Part shown: in pieces, positions 44,904-54,830 of the stretch
Numbering within the stretch: position 1 is the first letter of the stretch
Layout: each line of letters starts with the position of its first letter
DNA from: Negativicutes bacterium
GTDB taxonomy: Bacteria; Bacillota_C; Negativicutes; Sporomusales_B; JARLHX01
DNA: 64,000 nt
Reading direction: 5' to 3'
NCBI GenBank assembly: GCA_031292035.1
Contig: JARLHX010000313.1
Span: 1 to 64,000 of the forward strand
Translations under genes and position numbers: made by a program
Notes under the pieces: model-generated
Told to the model about the DNA's origin: nothing
What the model saw: only the letters and a program-made list of their open reading frames with translations
Databases searched by the model: none

Positions 44904-46024
44904 GGAATAATCTCCTCTCTCCTATTAAGATTTGGCTCGCCTTCGTTTGAAAATTCATTTACGGGGTAATTGACCTTTTACAACTCCTTCCCAATCTTCC
45001 CTTTCCAATGCCGCTACTCTCCCTTCTTACCTAAATGTTAGACCCCTATCGCTCAGCCGGTCGCAACATAGTGTTTCAACCTATCGATTCCATGCAATTA
45101 CATAATATTGACCAAACAATCTAGTTCGTATGAACCGATAAAACTTGCATCATGAAGTTGAGGCTTTCCGAGTCAGCAACATCTTTCTCATCAAAACAGT
45201 ACGGTATTTAATCAAATTTTTTTGTCATCAACTCATCATGTCATCATATCACATTAGGCCTTCGGCATTGTTTGGCTAGTTCCTTCACTAAAACATCTTG
45301 ATTAAAAATATTTTTTACTATAAATGAAATATTAAATTATATTATGGAAATATGAGTAGTGAATTATAATAGGGGTTTAATCTAAATAATAATGATAATT
45401 GCTGTTGATTGTCAATACATAAACTGATATAATAAAACAAATTTTCATATTATGAAAATTTGTTTAGGGGCAATCAAAATATGTAGGGATCCTCAATACC
45501 GGTGGTCAACTTGGCGGCAGCGATTGGAACGATATGTTTCTTTTCTTGGCGCTTTCCTCAAGATTGTGTTTAATAGTATTCGCAACCCTTAGTGAGGTGA
45601 TCGCCGAGGCAGCGCCTGAAACAGCAGTATAAGACTCGAACTCCGATAGGAACGTAAAGAATTAAAAGATCTCGAAGTGCCAGACAAGACTATTGTGAAA
45701 AGAAGATAATGTAAAATATTTGGGAAATTTATAAAAAATGGCAGGAATTGCTTGTAATATAAAGAATTTTTTACAAATAAAGTGATAATATCACATTATC
45801 ACTTTATCTCATTTGCTGGAAGTTTAAATTGCAATGGGTACTCTTTCTGCTGATGGTCGATGGAAGGCCTTTAAGAAAAAAATAACACTTGCCGGCATTG
45901 TTTCGGCGATAATCTCCGGCAACATCATCTTGAGAAGCTCTCCGAGCGACGTGGTGCCGACTAGCGGTATACACATGACAAGAATCATTGTTTTAGTAGC
46001 TGAAAAAAGAGCTGGCGCTAAGCA
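44904..46024. other. Long AT-rich intergenic region with a 31-bp palindrome
   Basis: About 1.1 kb with no gene I can support. Notable is a perfect 31-bp inverted repeat at 45435-45465 centred on CATATTATG, and a second hairpin at 45779-45805 (AAAGTGATAA/TTATCACTTT). A minus-strand frame at 45824-46054 looks permease-like in parts but overlaps a terminator. The stretch could be a promoter region plus decayed sequence. Confidence 0.45.
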
Positions 46025-46073
46025 TAAAAATGGAGTTTCCCCCTGTCCTGACACAGAAAAGGGGAAAACTCCA
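46025..46073 (-). terminator. Terminator of the GntR regulator gene
   Basis: On the minus strand GGAGTTTTCCCC pairs with the GGGGAAACTCC-like right arm and is followed by ATTTTTATG. It lies directly downstream of the regulator gene. Confidence 0.78.
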
Positions 46074-46110
46074 TTCGCTCCATGAGTTATTCTCCGACAA
46101 AAAAGTCTTG

Positions 46111-46812
46111 CTAAAGTTGAAATAAATTACGCAACTTCGCTTCTACGTTGTCCAAGTGCGTCCACATTGCCTGTCGAGCTTTATCTGCTTTGTGTTCGTC
46201 GATTAAGTCAAGTATTTTCTCGTGTTCCTTTATGATTACGAACCGAGGCCCAAATGTTTTAGAAAAGAATTGATGGCTGGAATTCAAAACCTCATAATAG
46301 TTCGGCTTGATTATCTCATTAAAAATTTTGATATAAACCGGATTTTGACAGGCGTTGATCAAAATGGTGTGAAACCGCGAATCTTCTTCGCTCGCGTATC
46401 CTCTAGTAGAAATTGCGTCAAACATATCCTGCAAAACTTCGCGTAAATTTTGTCTAGCTTCTTCGGTGCAACGTAAAGCGACCATGTAAGCGGCTTCGCT
46501 TTCCAGTCCTTTGCGCAATTCGAGCATGTTGAGGATTTGTCGTTTCCCGCCGGGGATATTAAGGTCTGCTGGATATTGCAAGCTTTCGCTGTTTTTCAAA
46601 TAGATTCCGGACCCGTGTCTTACTTCCAGATAATCATTCGTTTGTAAAACGGTAAGAGCCTCTCTGATGACAGTCCTGCTGACACCAAACAAGTCACTTA
46701 ACTGTTCTACGGAGTGGATTTTGTCGCCTGGGTTCAATCCGTCCGTTTTGACTATGCCCATTATTCCTGTTATTACATCTTCATACAGCTTTTTTCGTTT
46801 GATCTGATGCAC
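46111..46812 (-). CDS. GntR-family (FadR/FCD) transcriptional regulator
   Basis: 233 residues. An N-terminal GntR winged HTH (KLYEDVITGIM; VEQLSDLFGVSRTVIREALTVLQTNDYLEVRHGSGIYL) is followed by an all-helical FCD ligand domain (residues about 85-225) with metal-ligand-type residues in DSRFHTILINACQNP and HEKILDLI. FCD regulators usually sense small organic or sugar acids, which fits the surrounding transporters. A GTG start at 46812 is chosen for its AAAGGGAG site 7 nt upstream. A perfect 15-bp dyad lies upstream at 46884-46898, a candidate operator. Confidence 0.88.
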   Translation of the reverse strand: MHQIKRKKLYEDVITGIMGIVKTDGLNPGDKIHSVEQLSDLFGVSRTVIREALTVLQTNDYLEVRHGSGIYLKNSESLQYPADLNIPGGKRQILNMLELRKGLESEAAYMVALRCTEEARQNLREVLQDMFDAISTRGYASEEDSRFHTILINACQNPVYIKIFNEIIKPNYYEVLNSSHQFFSKTFGPRFVIIKEHEKILDLIDEHKADKARQAMWTHLDNVEAKLRNLFQL

Positions 46813-46883
46813 ATAAATTCTCCCTTTGGCAAAGGATGAAGCAAGATTTTTTATCACAGAAGCATTTGTGATTATGTGAACTT

Positions 46884-46898
46884 ATTATTACTAATAAT
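46884..46898. promoter_or_regulatory. Candidate operator dyad upstream of the GntR gene
   Basis: The perfect palindrome ATTATTA-C-TAATAAT lies about 70 bp upstream of the GntR gene and about 300 bp upstream of the divergent chemoreceptor. GntR regulators often bind such short dyads and autoregulate; unproven here. Confidence 0.35.
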
Positions 46899-47197
46899 CG
46901 TAACATTATTACAGAGATAGTGTCAATCGCTGTTCTGGAAGACAGCGCATCTAGCTAATCGGAAAAGGATGTTTATGGAGAAAACGGAGAAAGCGGATTT
47001 GCCGCAAAGACGCATGGGTGTGGTTAACTAATCCAATTTTTTAAAAGGCGCTGTTCAAGTCCCGGCGATTTACCACAGAACCGTTTGGCAAAAGATTATT
47101 CGAAATTGATTAGTGTTGTTGCCAAGATTCGACTTAATGCGGTCCTGGAAGATAACTGGATTAAACATATTCAGATTAAGTTGGGGAGGATACGAAA

Positions 47198-49156
47198 ATG
47201 AGTATCAAAAAGAAATTGATCATGATTATGCTGCTTATTAGTTTTGTGCCGCTCGTTCTTTTGTCAGCAGTCTCCATTCGGTACCTGGGAAAGTCGTTGG
47301 AAGAGGAAACCATTACCCAATGCCGCCAACTGGTCAACGAGGTCAAGTTGCAAACAGATGGCTATTTGGACTCCATTTTGATCACAATTAGAACGGTGGC
47401 TAAAAATCCGTCAGTGAAGGCGATGGATATGACGCAGGCAAAACCTTATCTGGTCGAAATCCAGAAGACAAGCCCGCCTGACGTCACCTTTACCATTGAT
47501 GATGCCAAAGGCAATATGATTGCCCGCGGCGATAATGCGACGCTTGTTAATATAGCGGACCGCGAGTTTTTTAAATTTGCGATGACTGGAAATGATGCCA
47601 TTTCTGAACCGATAGTCAGTAAAATATCGGGGAAACTGACGGTAAACACGGGAACGCCAATCCGGACCGGGGACTCGGGTGTGGTAGTGGGGGTTTCCCA
47701 GGGTTCATTCACGCTGGCCAAGATCAGTGAGTTTGTCGCACAATTATCCGCCAACGGCAATCTCGCCTATATCATTGACGCCAGTGGAAAGGTGCTGGCT
47801 CATCCTGATGAAAATGTAGTCAAAGAGCGCGTCGACATGAGCAAAATGAGTTTTGTGCAACGCGGCCTTGCGGAGAAGAAGAGTGGTTACTCTGTGGAAG
47901 ACGGACCGTCCGGAAAAAAGTTGGTTACTTATGCCTATGATTCCAGAACAGGCTGGATGATTTGCTTGGAAGTGCCTTATTCGGTGATAACCGATAAAAC
48001 TCAAAAATTGACATTGATTCTTGGTGGACTTACGATGGCGGTGTTGGTTATTGTGGGTTTCTTAGTCGTCGTCTTAGCCCGGCGATTCACCGCCCCGATC
48101 GTGAGCATGCAATGCCAAGCGGAACGGATATCGCAAGGCGATCTGACCCAGAAGATAGACATTGCGTCAAAGGATGAAATCGGTCTGTTGGGTCGAGCTT
48201 TGGATGCAATGGTGGTCAATCTAAAGAACTTGATTGGACAAGTGCAGCGCGATGCCGAGCAAGTGTCGGCATCCTCCGACCAACTGACGGCCAGTGCTGA
48301 GCAGTCGGCCCAGGCGGCAAACCAAGTGGCTGCTTCCATTACGACGGTGGCCCAAGGGGCGGACAAGCAACTTGGCGTGGTTCGCGATGCCGCCGCGGTT
48401 GTAGAAAAAATGTCGGAAAGCATTCGGCAAGTGGCGGCAAATGCCAATACTGTGTCAGAGCAGTCGGCTCGAACTGCTGAAACGGCGAAGGAAGGCGGCG
48501 AATCAATAGAGCGCGCCGTAAGGCAAATGACTGGCTTGGAAAAAACGGTCAGCGCGTCTGCCCAGGTAGTAACCCGGTTGGGCGAACGGTCAAAAGAAAT
48601 CGGGCAAATTATCGGCACCATTTCTGGAATTGCCGGGCAGACCAATCTCTTGGCCCTGAATGCGGCCATCGAGGCGGCGAGGGCTGGCGAGCAGGGGAGG
48701 GGCTTTGCGGTAGTTGCGGAGGAAGTGCGTAAGCTGGCTGAGCAGTCGCAGGAAGCGGCGAAGCAAATAGAAAATCTAATTGGTCAAATTCAAAATGAAA
48801 CCGGCAAAGCTGTGCAGGCGATGGACGAAGGCACGCGTGAAGTCAAGGCTGGTACAGGTGTAGTAAACGAGGCTGGGATAGCTTTTCAGCAAATCATTGG
48901 CATGGTGACGCAATTGTCGGATCAGGTTGGCGAGATTTCAACGGCGATTCAGCAATTGGCGAATGGCAGTCAGCAAATCGTAACATCGGTAGGGGAAATT
49001 GACAAGCTGACCAAGGCTGCGACCGGAGAAACCCAGACGGTTTCCGCAGCCACCGAGGAACAATCGGCCTCGATGGAAGAAATTGCTTCTTCTAGCCACA
49101 GTCTCGCCAAGATGGCGGAAAATTTACAACGCGCTGTCGGCAAGTTCCGTAGCTAA
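47198..49156 (+). CDS. Methyl-accepting chemotaxis protein with dCache sensor
   Basis: 652 residues. TM1 (about 7-29), an extracytoplasmic double-Cache domain (about 35-275, with [15 protein letters not shown]), TM2 (about 280-302), HAMP (about 303-355) and the cytoplasmic signalling domain. The hairpin tip carries the nearly invariant [19 protein letters not shown]. dCache receptors often bind amino or organic acids. ATG 47198 has GGGGAGG upstream. It is divergent from the GntR gene. Confidence 0.93.
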   Translation: MSIKKKLIMIMLLISFVPLVLLSAVSIRYLGKSLEEETITQCRQLVNEVKLQTDGYLDSILITIRTVAKNPSVKAMDMTQAKPYLVEIQKTSPPDVTFTIDDAKGNMIARGDNATLVNIADREFFKFAMTGNDAISEPIVSKISGKLTVNTGTPIRTGDSGVVVGVSQGSFTLAKISEFVAQLSANGNLAYIIDASGKVLAHPDENVVKERVDMSKMSFVQRGLAEKKSGYSVEDGPSGKKLVTYAYDSRTGWMICLEVPYSVITDKTQKLTLILGGLTMAVLVIVGFLVVVLARRFTAPIVSMQCQAERISQGDLTQKIDIASKDEIGLLGRALDAMVVNLKNLIGQVQRDAEQVSASSDQLTASAEQSAQAANQVAASITTVAQGADKQLGVVRDAAAVVEKMSESIRQVAANANTVSEQSARTAETAKEGGESIERAVRQMTGLEKTVSASAQVVTRLGERSKEIGQIIGTISGIAGQTNLLALNAAIEAARAGEQGRGFAVVAEEVRKLAEQSQEAAKQIENLIGQIQNETGKAVQAMDEGTREVKAGTGVVNEAGIAFQQIIGMVTQLSDQVGEISTAIQQLANGSQQIVTSVGEIDKLTKAATGETQTVSAATEEQSASMEEIASSSHSLAKMAENLQRAVGKFRS

Positions 49157-49169
49157 AGGCAGACGAATA

Positions 49170-49292
49170 ATGACTGCGGAGCGGTTGGTTCCGTTTAGCT
49201 GGGTAGTAACAAGTACGCCATTCCAATGGTTCAAGTTTAAAGAGATTATCCAAGTGGTGGATATCGCCGAGCTTCCGGGTACCGCAGTATAG
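49170..49292 (+). pseudogene. Possible cheW remnant
   Basis: A 40-codon frame directly after the chemoreceptor. The C-terminal KFKEIIQVVDIAELPGTA resembles the CheW segment KEIIxVxxITxLPG, and the opening TAERLVPFSW could be the CheW N-terminus. The intervening strands and everything after are missing, so it reads as a decayed scaffold-protein gene. The similarity is short and recalled, not searched. Confidence 0.35.
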
Positions 49293-49362
49293 AGAAAGTC
49301 TGGCCCTGAAAATCTGGAGTTGCAATTGGCGCTAATTAGATTCGTAAAGTCCTATTGTTTTC

Positions 49363-49403
49363 AAACCCGTGGTGTCGAATGAGACATCGCGGGTTTTGTT
49401 TTT
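49363..49403 (+). terminator. Terminator after the chemoreceptor region
   Basis: AAACCCG with TGTC pairs with GACA and CGGGTTT, followed by TGTTTTT. Confidence 0.85.
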
Positions 49404-50212
49404 CGCTAATTAACTTAAAATGATAGATGGGCTTTAAATATAAAATGAAATAATATTTCAAAATATGAAAACGGAAAATAAACTAACAAAAGTAGCTTGA
49501 TTTGCTGTTTTTTTAGGTATTTATTAGTAGGAGTTCTATTGACAACAATAAGAATCTAACATAAAATGAAAAATGATTTTAGAACAATGAAAACGATTTT
49601 TATATTGTGATAAAAATAATTGCCAATTTATATGCCATTATGGTTCAACTATTGAAACGAAAGGATGGTATTGAAATACAGCTGTTTCTACTATGTTGCA
49701 AGACTCGAAAGGGAGGAGCGATGGTGTAAAGAGTGCGGTCGCCGGGTGGCAACTGAAAGATCTAACCCTGCCTATGTGATGGAGAATAAAACGGAAGGAG
49801 AGATTTGGAGCATCCCCCCGAGAATGGTGAGCTGAGCGGACTGATGTCGTATTTGAGTCGCCGCGGAGCAGGATCTTGTTGACCCAAAACTTCGGCGCGA
49901 AAAATCTAGATCTCCACCATCGTGCTTCTGGATATCTCCATATTAATCCGCGCGGATACATACACGATACCCGCGTCACCCCTGATGGGGAATGGCAGGC
50001 GATATCCACTTGGACTCCGTCTCAGGCTAATGGCAATGACAGAGTAGCGGCCGGGTTTAAGTAGGAGGTCGACTTATGATCTGGATTAGAAAAGGCGCTG
50101 GAGACCGGAAGCCTTTGAAAAGTGAGAATTGATAGACGTTAAAATGCAGGAGTATCTTGAACACAACATAATTGCTGGAGCGAGATGCTGCCTGAAGAAT
50201 GGAGGGAGTTCA
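49404..50212. other. AT-rich leader region upstream of the sugar-acid cluster
   Basis: About 800 bases without a gene I can support. It holds two overlapping dyads (TGAAATAATATTTCA at 49446-49460; TTTCA-N5-TGAAA at 49456-49470) and two ATGAAAACG segments (49465 and 49587) that resemble half of a catabolite-responsive element. A 62-codon frame (49876-50064) and an 18-codon frame after AGGAGG (from 50076) are open but unrecognised. The dyads suggest a regulated promoter for the MFS-kdu genes. Confidence 0.4.
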
Positions 50213-51520
50213 TTGCTGAATACGCCAGAAGTTTCCCAAGTATCCGCCGCGACGGTAACCCAGAAACCAACGAGGATCAGAGCCTGGGTTATTTTCATCA
50301 CCTTTATTTCCATGTTGGTTGCCTATCTCGATAGGGTGAATGTTTCGATTATCATTGCCGATCCGAATTTCAAGGCGGAAATGGGAATCATGAACGATCC
50401 GTTTGCCCAGGGATTGCTTATGAGCTGTTTCCTTTGGGCCTATGGCGGAGGTATGTTTTTTCTTGGTCCGATCGGAGACGTACTGGGGCCGCGTAAAGCG
50501 ACGATGATAGCCATTTTTTCCTGGGGTGTTTCCATCAGTCTGGGGGCCTTGTCTCGAACGATCAATGTATTGTATATGACCCGGTTTCTTCTTGGTCTGG
50601 GTGAAGCGCTCCATATGCCTATGCTTAGCAAGTACACTAAAAATTGGATACCGCCGAAAGAGCGTGGAACGGCCAATTCTGGCTGGAACGTCGGGTTTAT
50701 GGTTGGTCCGGCGCTGGCGTTGCCTCTGTTCACCATGCTGGTCGGTGAATGGGGATGGCGACCGAGTTACTGGTTCTGCGTTGTTTGGGGGTTTGCTATT
50801 CTCCCGCTGATTTGGTGGGCGACTGACAAGCCTGAGCAGCACAAGGGCGTAAACAAAGCGGAACTAGACTATATTCTGGAGGGGCAGAAAGAAGAGGCTG
50901 CTCAGGCTCAGTTGGCATCAGGTACCTTCAGTCAAAACCTAGGCAAACTACTCACTAACTCAAATTATTTGCTTAACGTATTCACTTACTGGGGATCAAC
51001 AATCATGTGGTGGGGATTCATGTCCTGGCTCCCGGCGTATTTGAAGGTAGCCAGAGGGTTTTCCTGGGCCCAGATGGGCTGGCTGTCGTCTTTGCCTTAT
51101 ATTCTGGGAGCCATTTCGACCATGGCAGTGGGGATTGTGGCGGATAAATACAGCCCCAACCGGCGGGCTCCCTTTTCGGCCATCGGGATGGCTGGCTGCG
51201 CCTTGTCTATTTATCTTGGCGCCACAATTGAGGATAATCTGACCGCAGCTTATGCTATGGCGATGGCTATGTTCTTTATTGGGATGCATAATCCGACATC
51301 CTGGACCATCCTCCAGAAAATAGTACCGTCAAATCTTGTAGGAACGGCATCTGGAATTCACAATGGAACTTCGCAGTTTATCGGAGCGTTCGTTCCTGCT
51401 GTTGTCGGTTACCTGATCAGTACCACTGGCGGTAGTTACACGGCAGGATTGATGTGTTTGGTGGCGGCTGGTGCAATTGGTGCTTGCTGTGTTACTGTAC
51501 TGGTTTTCAGGGAAATTTAA
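50213..51520 (+). CDS. MFS transporter, ACS (sugar acid) family
   Basis: 435 residues and 12 TM helices. LDRVNVSIIIADPNFKAEMG in TM1 and GDVLGPRKATMIAIFSWG in loop 2-3 are ACS-family features (hexuronate/aldonate symporters such as ExuT, GudP). A TTG start at 50213 is chosen for the GGAGGGA site 7 nt upstream, and the paralogous MFS gene at 63396 starts the same way. It leads a run with an alcohol dehydrogenase, KduD and KduI, so a hexuronate or its breakdown product is the likely cargo (inference). Confidence 0.9.
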   Translation: MLNTPEVSQVSAATVTQKPTRIRAWVIFITFISMLVAYLDRVNVSIIIADPNFKAEMGIMNDPFAQGLLMSCFLWAYGGGMFFLGPIGDVLGPRKATMIAIFSWGVSISLGALSRTINVLYMTRFLLGLGEALHMPMLSKYTKNWIPPKERGTANSGWNVGFMVGPALALPLFTMLVGEWGWRPSYWFCVVWGFAILPLIWWATDKPEQHKGVNKAELDYILEGQKEEAAQAQLASGTFSQNLGKLLTNSNYLLNVFTYWGSTIMWWGFMSWLPAYLKVARGFSWAQMGWLSSLPYILGAISTMAVGIVADKYSPNRRAPFSAIGMAGCALSIYLGATIEDNLTAAYAMAMAMFFIGMHNPTSWTILQKIVPSNLVGTASGIHNGTSQFIGAFVPAVVGYLISTTGGSYTAGLMCLVAAGAIGACCVTVLVFREI

Positions 51521-51594
51521 CGACTGCAGTCTAAGGCGCTTGATTTTGCTGTGGCTGCGTCGATGGCAATCAAACACAGGAAGGAAAATACACG

Positions 51595-52596
51595 ATGAAG
51601 GCTATTCGCTATCTCGGAAAAGAAAAGATCGGATTTGTCGACGTTCCGCCTCCGGAATTAAAAGCTGGGGAAGCGTTGATTGAAGTAAAATATGCTGGCA
51701 TTTGTGGTAGTGATTTATTCATTTACTCAGGGACTCATCCCCGCGCTAAAGCGCCGCTGGTTATTGGGCATGAATTTTGTGGAGTGGTAATCGAGATTGC
51801 GGACGATGATCCGTCCGGGTTTAAGGTCGGGGATCGCGTAACTGCCAATCCCCATCTCGCGTGTGGTGAGTGCGACGCCTGTCTGGCGGGGCATCGGAAT
51901 GTGTGCAGGCAGCTCAAGATAATTGGCATAGATCTTGATGGAGCCTTTGCCGAATATGTAGCCATTGATACTTCCTACTTGATTAGGCTGCCGGAGGGGA
52001 TCGCTTTTGATAAGGCTGCTTTGTCAGAACCGCTTGCTGTTGCGGTGCATGCGGTAAGGGGTTCTGATATGAAGCTGGGTGACCGGGTGCTGGTATTGGG
52101 CGGAGGATCGATTGGCCTGCTTACGGCTTTTGCCGCTAAAGCGAACGGGGCGAGCGTCGTGGTTGTGGTGGAACCAAACGAATTTAGACGAAAGCTTGCA
52201 GCAGGATTCGGGTTTCAAATGATGAGCGATCCGCAAGATTTTGCGCAGGGGTCCGGTGTCGAAACTGGTTTTGACGTTGTTTTCGAGGCTGCCGGTGTTC
52301 CGGCGACGATAGAAGCTGCTATCAAGTATTGCCGAATCAAGGGGCAGGTGGTTATTATCGGCCTCTATAAATATGCGTCGCCGGTCGACTTGCGTCAGAT
52401 CGCTTTTGCCGAATTGAAGCTTGCCGGTACGCGGGCGAACACAAACACCGACTTCGTAGTGGCGGCCGACCTATTAAACAAGTATCCCGAGATCAGCGAT
52501 ATCGTCACCCATCGGCTGCCGTTCGAAGAGGCTCAGACCGGGTTCGACCTGTTGAGACAGGGCGGCGATGTCGTCAAGGTTTTGCTTCATCCGTAA
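51595..52596 (+). CDS. Zinc-dependent medium-chain alcohol dehydrogenase
   Basis: 333 residues of the sorbitol/threonine dehydrogenase-like MDR family. Catalytic zinc ligands are in GICGSDLF and GHEFCG; the structural-zinc lobe is CGECDACLAGHRNVC. The Rossmann motif LGGGSIGLL binds NAD(P). It probably oxidises a polyol or sugar acid alcohol (such as L-gulonate- or idonate-type substrates). It lies 74 nt after the MFS gene with an AAGGAAA site. Confidence 0.9.
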   Translation: MKAIRYLGKEKIGFVDVPPPELKAGEALIEVKYAGICGSDLFIYSGTHPRAKAPLVIGHEFCGVVIEIADDDPSGFKVGDRVTANPHLACGECDACLAGHRNVCRQLKIIGIDLDGAFAEYVAIDTSYLIRLPEGIAFDKAALSEPLAVAVHAVRGSDMKLGDRVLVLGGGSIGLLTAFAAKANGASVVVVVEPNEFRRKLAAGFGFQMMSDPQDFAQGSGVETGFDVVFEAAGVPATIEAAIKYCRIKGQVVIIGLYKYASPVDLRQIAFAELKLAGTRANTNTDFVVAADLLNKYPEISDIVTHRLPFEEAQTGFDLLRQGGDVVKVLLHP

Positions 52597-52769
52597 AGGG
52601 GAATGGACGAGGCGACAGGCTGGTGATGGACCGCCGATAGTTGGGATAGGCACCAGTCTGCGTGGCAATACGCGATTTCTGCTGGCAGAAATAAGCCGGT
52701 TTTTTCGCGGGCGGGAAAAAACAGAGATTGTATGCAAAAACAAGTGTTGCACGGATGAGGAGGCGCAGC

Positions 52770-53531
52770 GTGATTTTGGATAAGTTTTCTTTAACTGGGA
52801 AGGTCGCCATCGTAACCGGGGCAAGCCGTGGTTTGGGTGAAGGGATGGCGTTAGCCCTTGCGGAAGCGGGAGCTGACGTTGTTGTTGTGGCTAGCAGTGC
52901 CAAAGTTGACGAGACGGCGAAAAAAATAGCAGCTCTCGGCAATAAGGCCCTGGCCATACGGGCTGATCTCGGCAGAATAGACCTGATATCGGAAATCGTG
53001 GACACGACGATGGACGAGTTCGGTAAAATTGACATTTTAGTAAACTGCGCCGGAATTATTCGTCGGGGGCCGGCCGTGGATTTTAGCGAAAAAGACTGGG
53101 ATGATGTGATCAATCTCAATCAAAAAGCATTATTTTTTATGTGCCAAGCGGTTGCCAAACAAATGATCAAGCAGGGCAAAGGAAAAATCATCAACATTGC
53201 TTCCTTGCTATCCTTCCAGGGTGGCGTTGTTGTGCCGTCCTACACGGCGTCTAAATCAGCCATTGCGGGAATGACCAAGGCATTAGCCAATGAATGGGCC
53301 GTCAAAGGCATCAACGTCAACGCCATCGCCCCGGGATACATGGCGACAGAAATGACTGAAGCCCTGCAACGGAATGCTGTGCGGTCGCCAGCCATCTTAG
53401 CCCGTATACCTCAAGGGCGATGGGGAACTCCGGCAGACATGGAAGGCGCGGTAGTCTATCTGGCGTCAGATGCTTCTGATTATGTGCAAGGCCATGTCCT
53501 TTTGGTGGATGGTGGCTGGATGGGGCGCTAA
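52770..53531 (+). CDS. kduD: 2-dehydro-3-deoxy-D-gluconate 5-dehydrogenase
   Basis: A short-chain dehydrogenase of 253 residues, the same length as E. coli KduD and closely similar along its length. The cofactor motif TGASRGLGEGMA and the catalytic Ser (NIASLLSFQGG) and YTASK are present, as are EKDWDDVINLN and the C-terminal SDYVQGHVLLVDGGW. It interconverts 2,5-diketo-3-deoxygluconate and 2-keto-3-deoxygluconate in hexuronate/pectin breakdown. GTG 52770 follows GAGGAGG. Next to kduI. Confidence 0.92.
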   Translation: MILDKFSLTGKVAIVTGASRGLGEGMALALAEAGADVVVVASSAKVDETAKKIAALGNKALAIRADLGRIDLISEIVDTTMDEFGKIDILVNCAGIIRRGPAVDFSEKDWDDVINLNQKALFFMCQAVAKQMIKQGKGKIINIASLLSFQGGVVVPSYTASKSAIAGMTKALANEWAVKGINVNAIAPGYMATEMTEALQRNAVRSPAILARIPQGRWGTPADMEGAVVYLASDASDYVQGHVLLVDGGWMGR

Positions 53532-53621
53532 GTAAAGCTATCGGCTTTCGCGTTTGTGAAGCTAATCATGCGGGAGAAAAACCTGAAATCATACTAATAA
53601 ACGACGTGAGGGAGTGCTGGA

Positions 53622-54452
53622 GTGGAAATTCGGTGTGCGGCAAATCCGCAAGATGTAAAACATTATGACACAGACCGTCTGCGGCAAGATTTTCTGATCG
53701 AAACCCTGTTTCTGAAAGACGCTGTTCAAACGATATACAGTCATATTGACAGGATGATTGTCGGTGGGGCTTTTCCTTGTGAAAGACTATTGTTGCTTGA
53801 AGCGGGGAAGGAGATATGCGCGTCATATTTTTTGGAACGAAGAGAACTCGGGATTATTAACATCGGCGGCCGAGGTATCGTGACTCTTGATGGGGTTGCC
53901 CATGAACTGGAGCCAAGAGATGGCCTGTATGTTGGGAAGGGGGTCAAGGAGGTCCTTTTCGCTAGTGCGAATAGCGCTAACCCGGCCAAATTCTATTTCA
54001 ACAGCGCGCCGGCTCATTTGGCCTATCCGACCGTAAAAATCAATGTCGGTAAAGCCAGGAAGGTTACTTTGGGCTCTGTCGAAGAGGCGAATCAAAGAAC
54101 TATTTTTCAGTATGTGCATCCTAAAGTGCTTTCGAGCTGTCAGTTGGTTATGGGCATGACGATTTTGGCGAATGGCAGTGTCTGGAACACGTTGCCTGTT
54201 CATACTCACGACCGCAGGATGGAAGTTTATCTCTATCTTGATGTCGCGGAGAACGCCGTAGTCTTCCATTACATGGGCGAACCGCAGGAAACGAGGCATA
54301 TAGTCGTTCGCAACGAGCAAGCGGTAATTTCGCCGAGTTGGTCGATTCATGCTGGTGTAGGGACAAGAAGCTACTCTTTTATTTGGGGAATGGCGGGTGA
54401 AAACCAGACGTTTAATGATATGGATGTTGTTGCAATGCCGGAGCTAAGGTGA
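53622..54452 (+). CDS. kduI: 5-dehydro-4-deoxy-D-glucuronate isomerase
   Basis: 276 residues of the KduI cupin family: MEIRCAANPQDVKHYDTDRLRQDFLIE is the characteristic N-terminus. The metal-binding cupin residues lie in LPVHTHDRRMEVYLYLD and the downstream SWSIHAGVGTRSYSFIWGMAGEN. It converts 5-keto-4-deoxyuronate to 2,5-diketo-3-deoxygluconate, the substrate of KduD. A GTG start at 53622 follows GAGGGAG. Confidence 0.95.
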   Translation: MEIRCAANPQDVKHYDTDRLRQDFLIETLFLKDAVQTIYSHIDRMIVGGAFPCERLLLLEAGKEICASYFLERRELGIINIGGRGIVTLDGVAHELEPRDGLYVGKGVKEVLFASANSANPAKFYFNSAPAHLAYPTVKINVGKARKVTLGSVEEANQRTIFQYVHPKVLSSCQLVMGMTILANGSVWNTLPVHTHDRRMEVYLYLDVAENAVVFHYMGEPQETRHIVVRNEQAVISPSWSIHAGVGTRSYSFIWGMAGENQTFNDMDVVAMPELR

Positions 54453-54830
54453 GTGGTGCAATCTTGCTCCGAGGAAGCCGTTTTGTCCGGCGGAGCTGCA
54501 TATGGTCATCTTGGTTTGCGGAGATGAATGCACTTAGTTGTGAAAAAAATGCCTACATAAATGCATAAGCCATGATTTCATATTGTGGATATTATTTTCA
54601 AAATAATATTTAAAAAGAAAGAGAAAAATGATATGCTTGTTTTGGAAGATGAAGGAAGGTGTTGGTAAAATAGAAATAACAGTTAAATAACGGTATTGTA
54701 TATGAAATCTATCAAAATCTTGAAAATATTATATTGCATAATATGAAATTGAATTCCATAATAAATTGTATTTTGCGCTGTTAATGACGAGTAGCACCAC
54801 AATATCAATTTTAGTGACGGAGGCGATACT
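54453..54830. other. AT-rich promoter region with a 21-bp palindrome
   Basis: About 380 bases with no gene. A perfect 21-bp palindrome centred at 54599 (54589-54609, ATTATTTT-C-AAAATAAT core) and a TTGCATAATATGAAAT segment near 54733 recall the TATGAAA dyads at 45435 and 49456. It is the likely control region of the iron alcohol dehydrogenase and 4-hydroxybutyryl-CoA dehydratase operon. Confidence 0.4.

Noticed and set aside
45824..46054. Minus-strand 76-codon frame with a permease-like stretch (VMCIPLVGTTSLGELLKMML)
   Set aside because: It overlaps the terminator hairpin of the GntR gene, has no ribosome binding site and no upstream continuation. It might be a decayed transporter fragment, but I cannot support it.
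49876..50064. 62-codon plus-strand frame upstream of the MFS gene
   Set aside because: No good ribosome binding site and no recognisable family; the sequence could be protein-like but evidence is insufficient.
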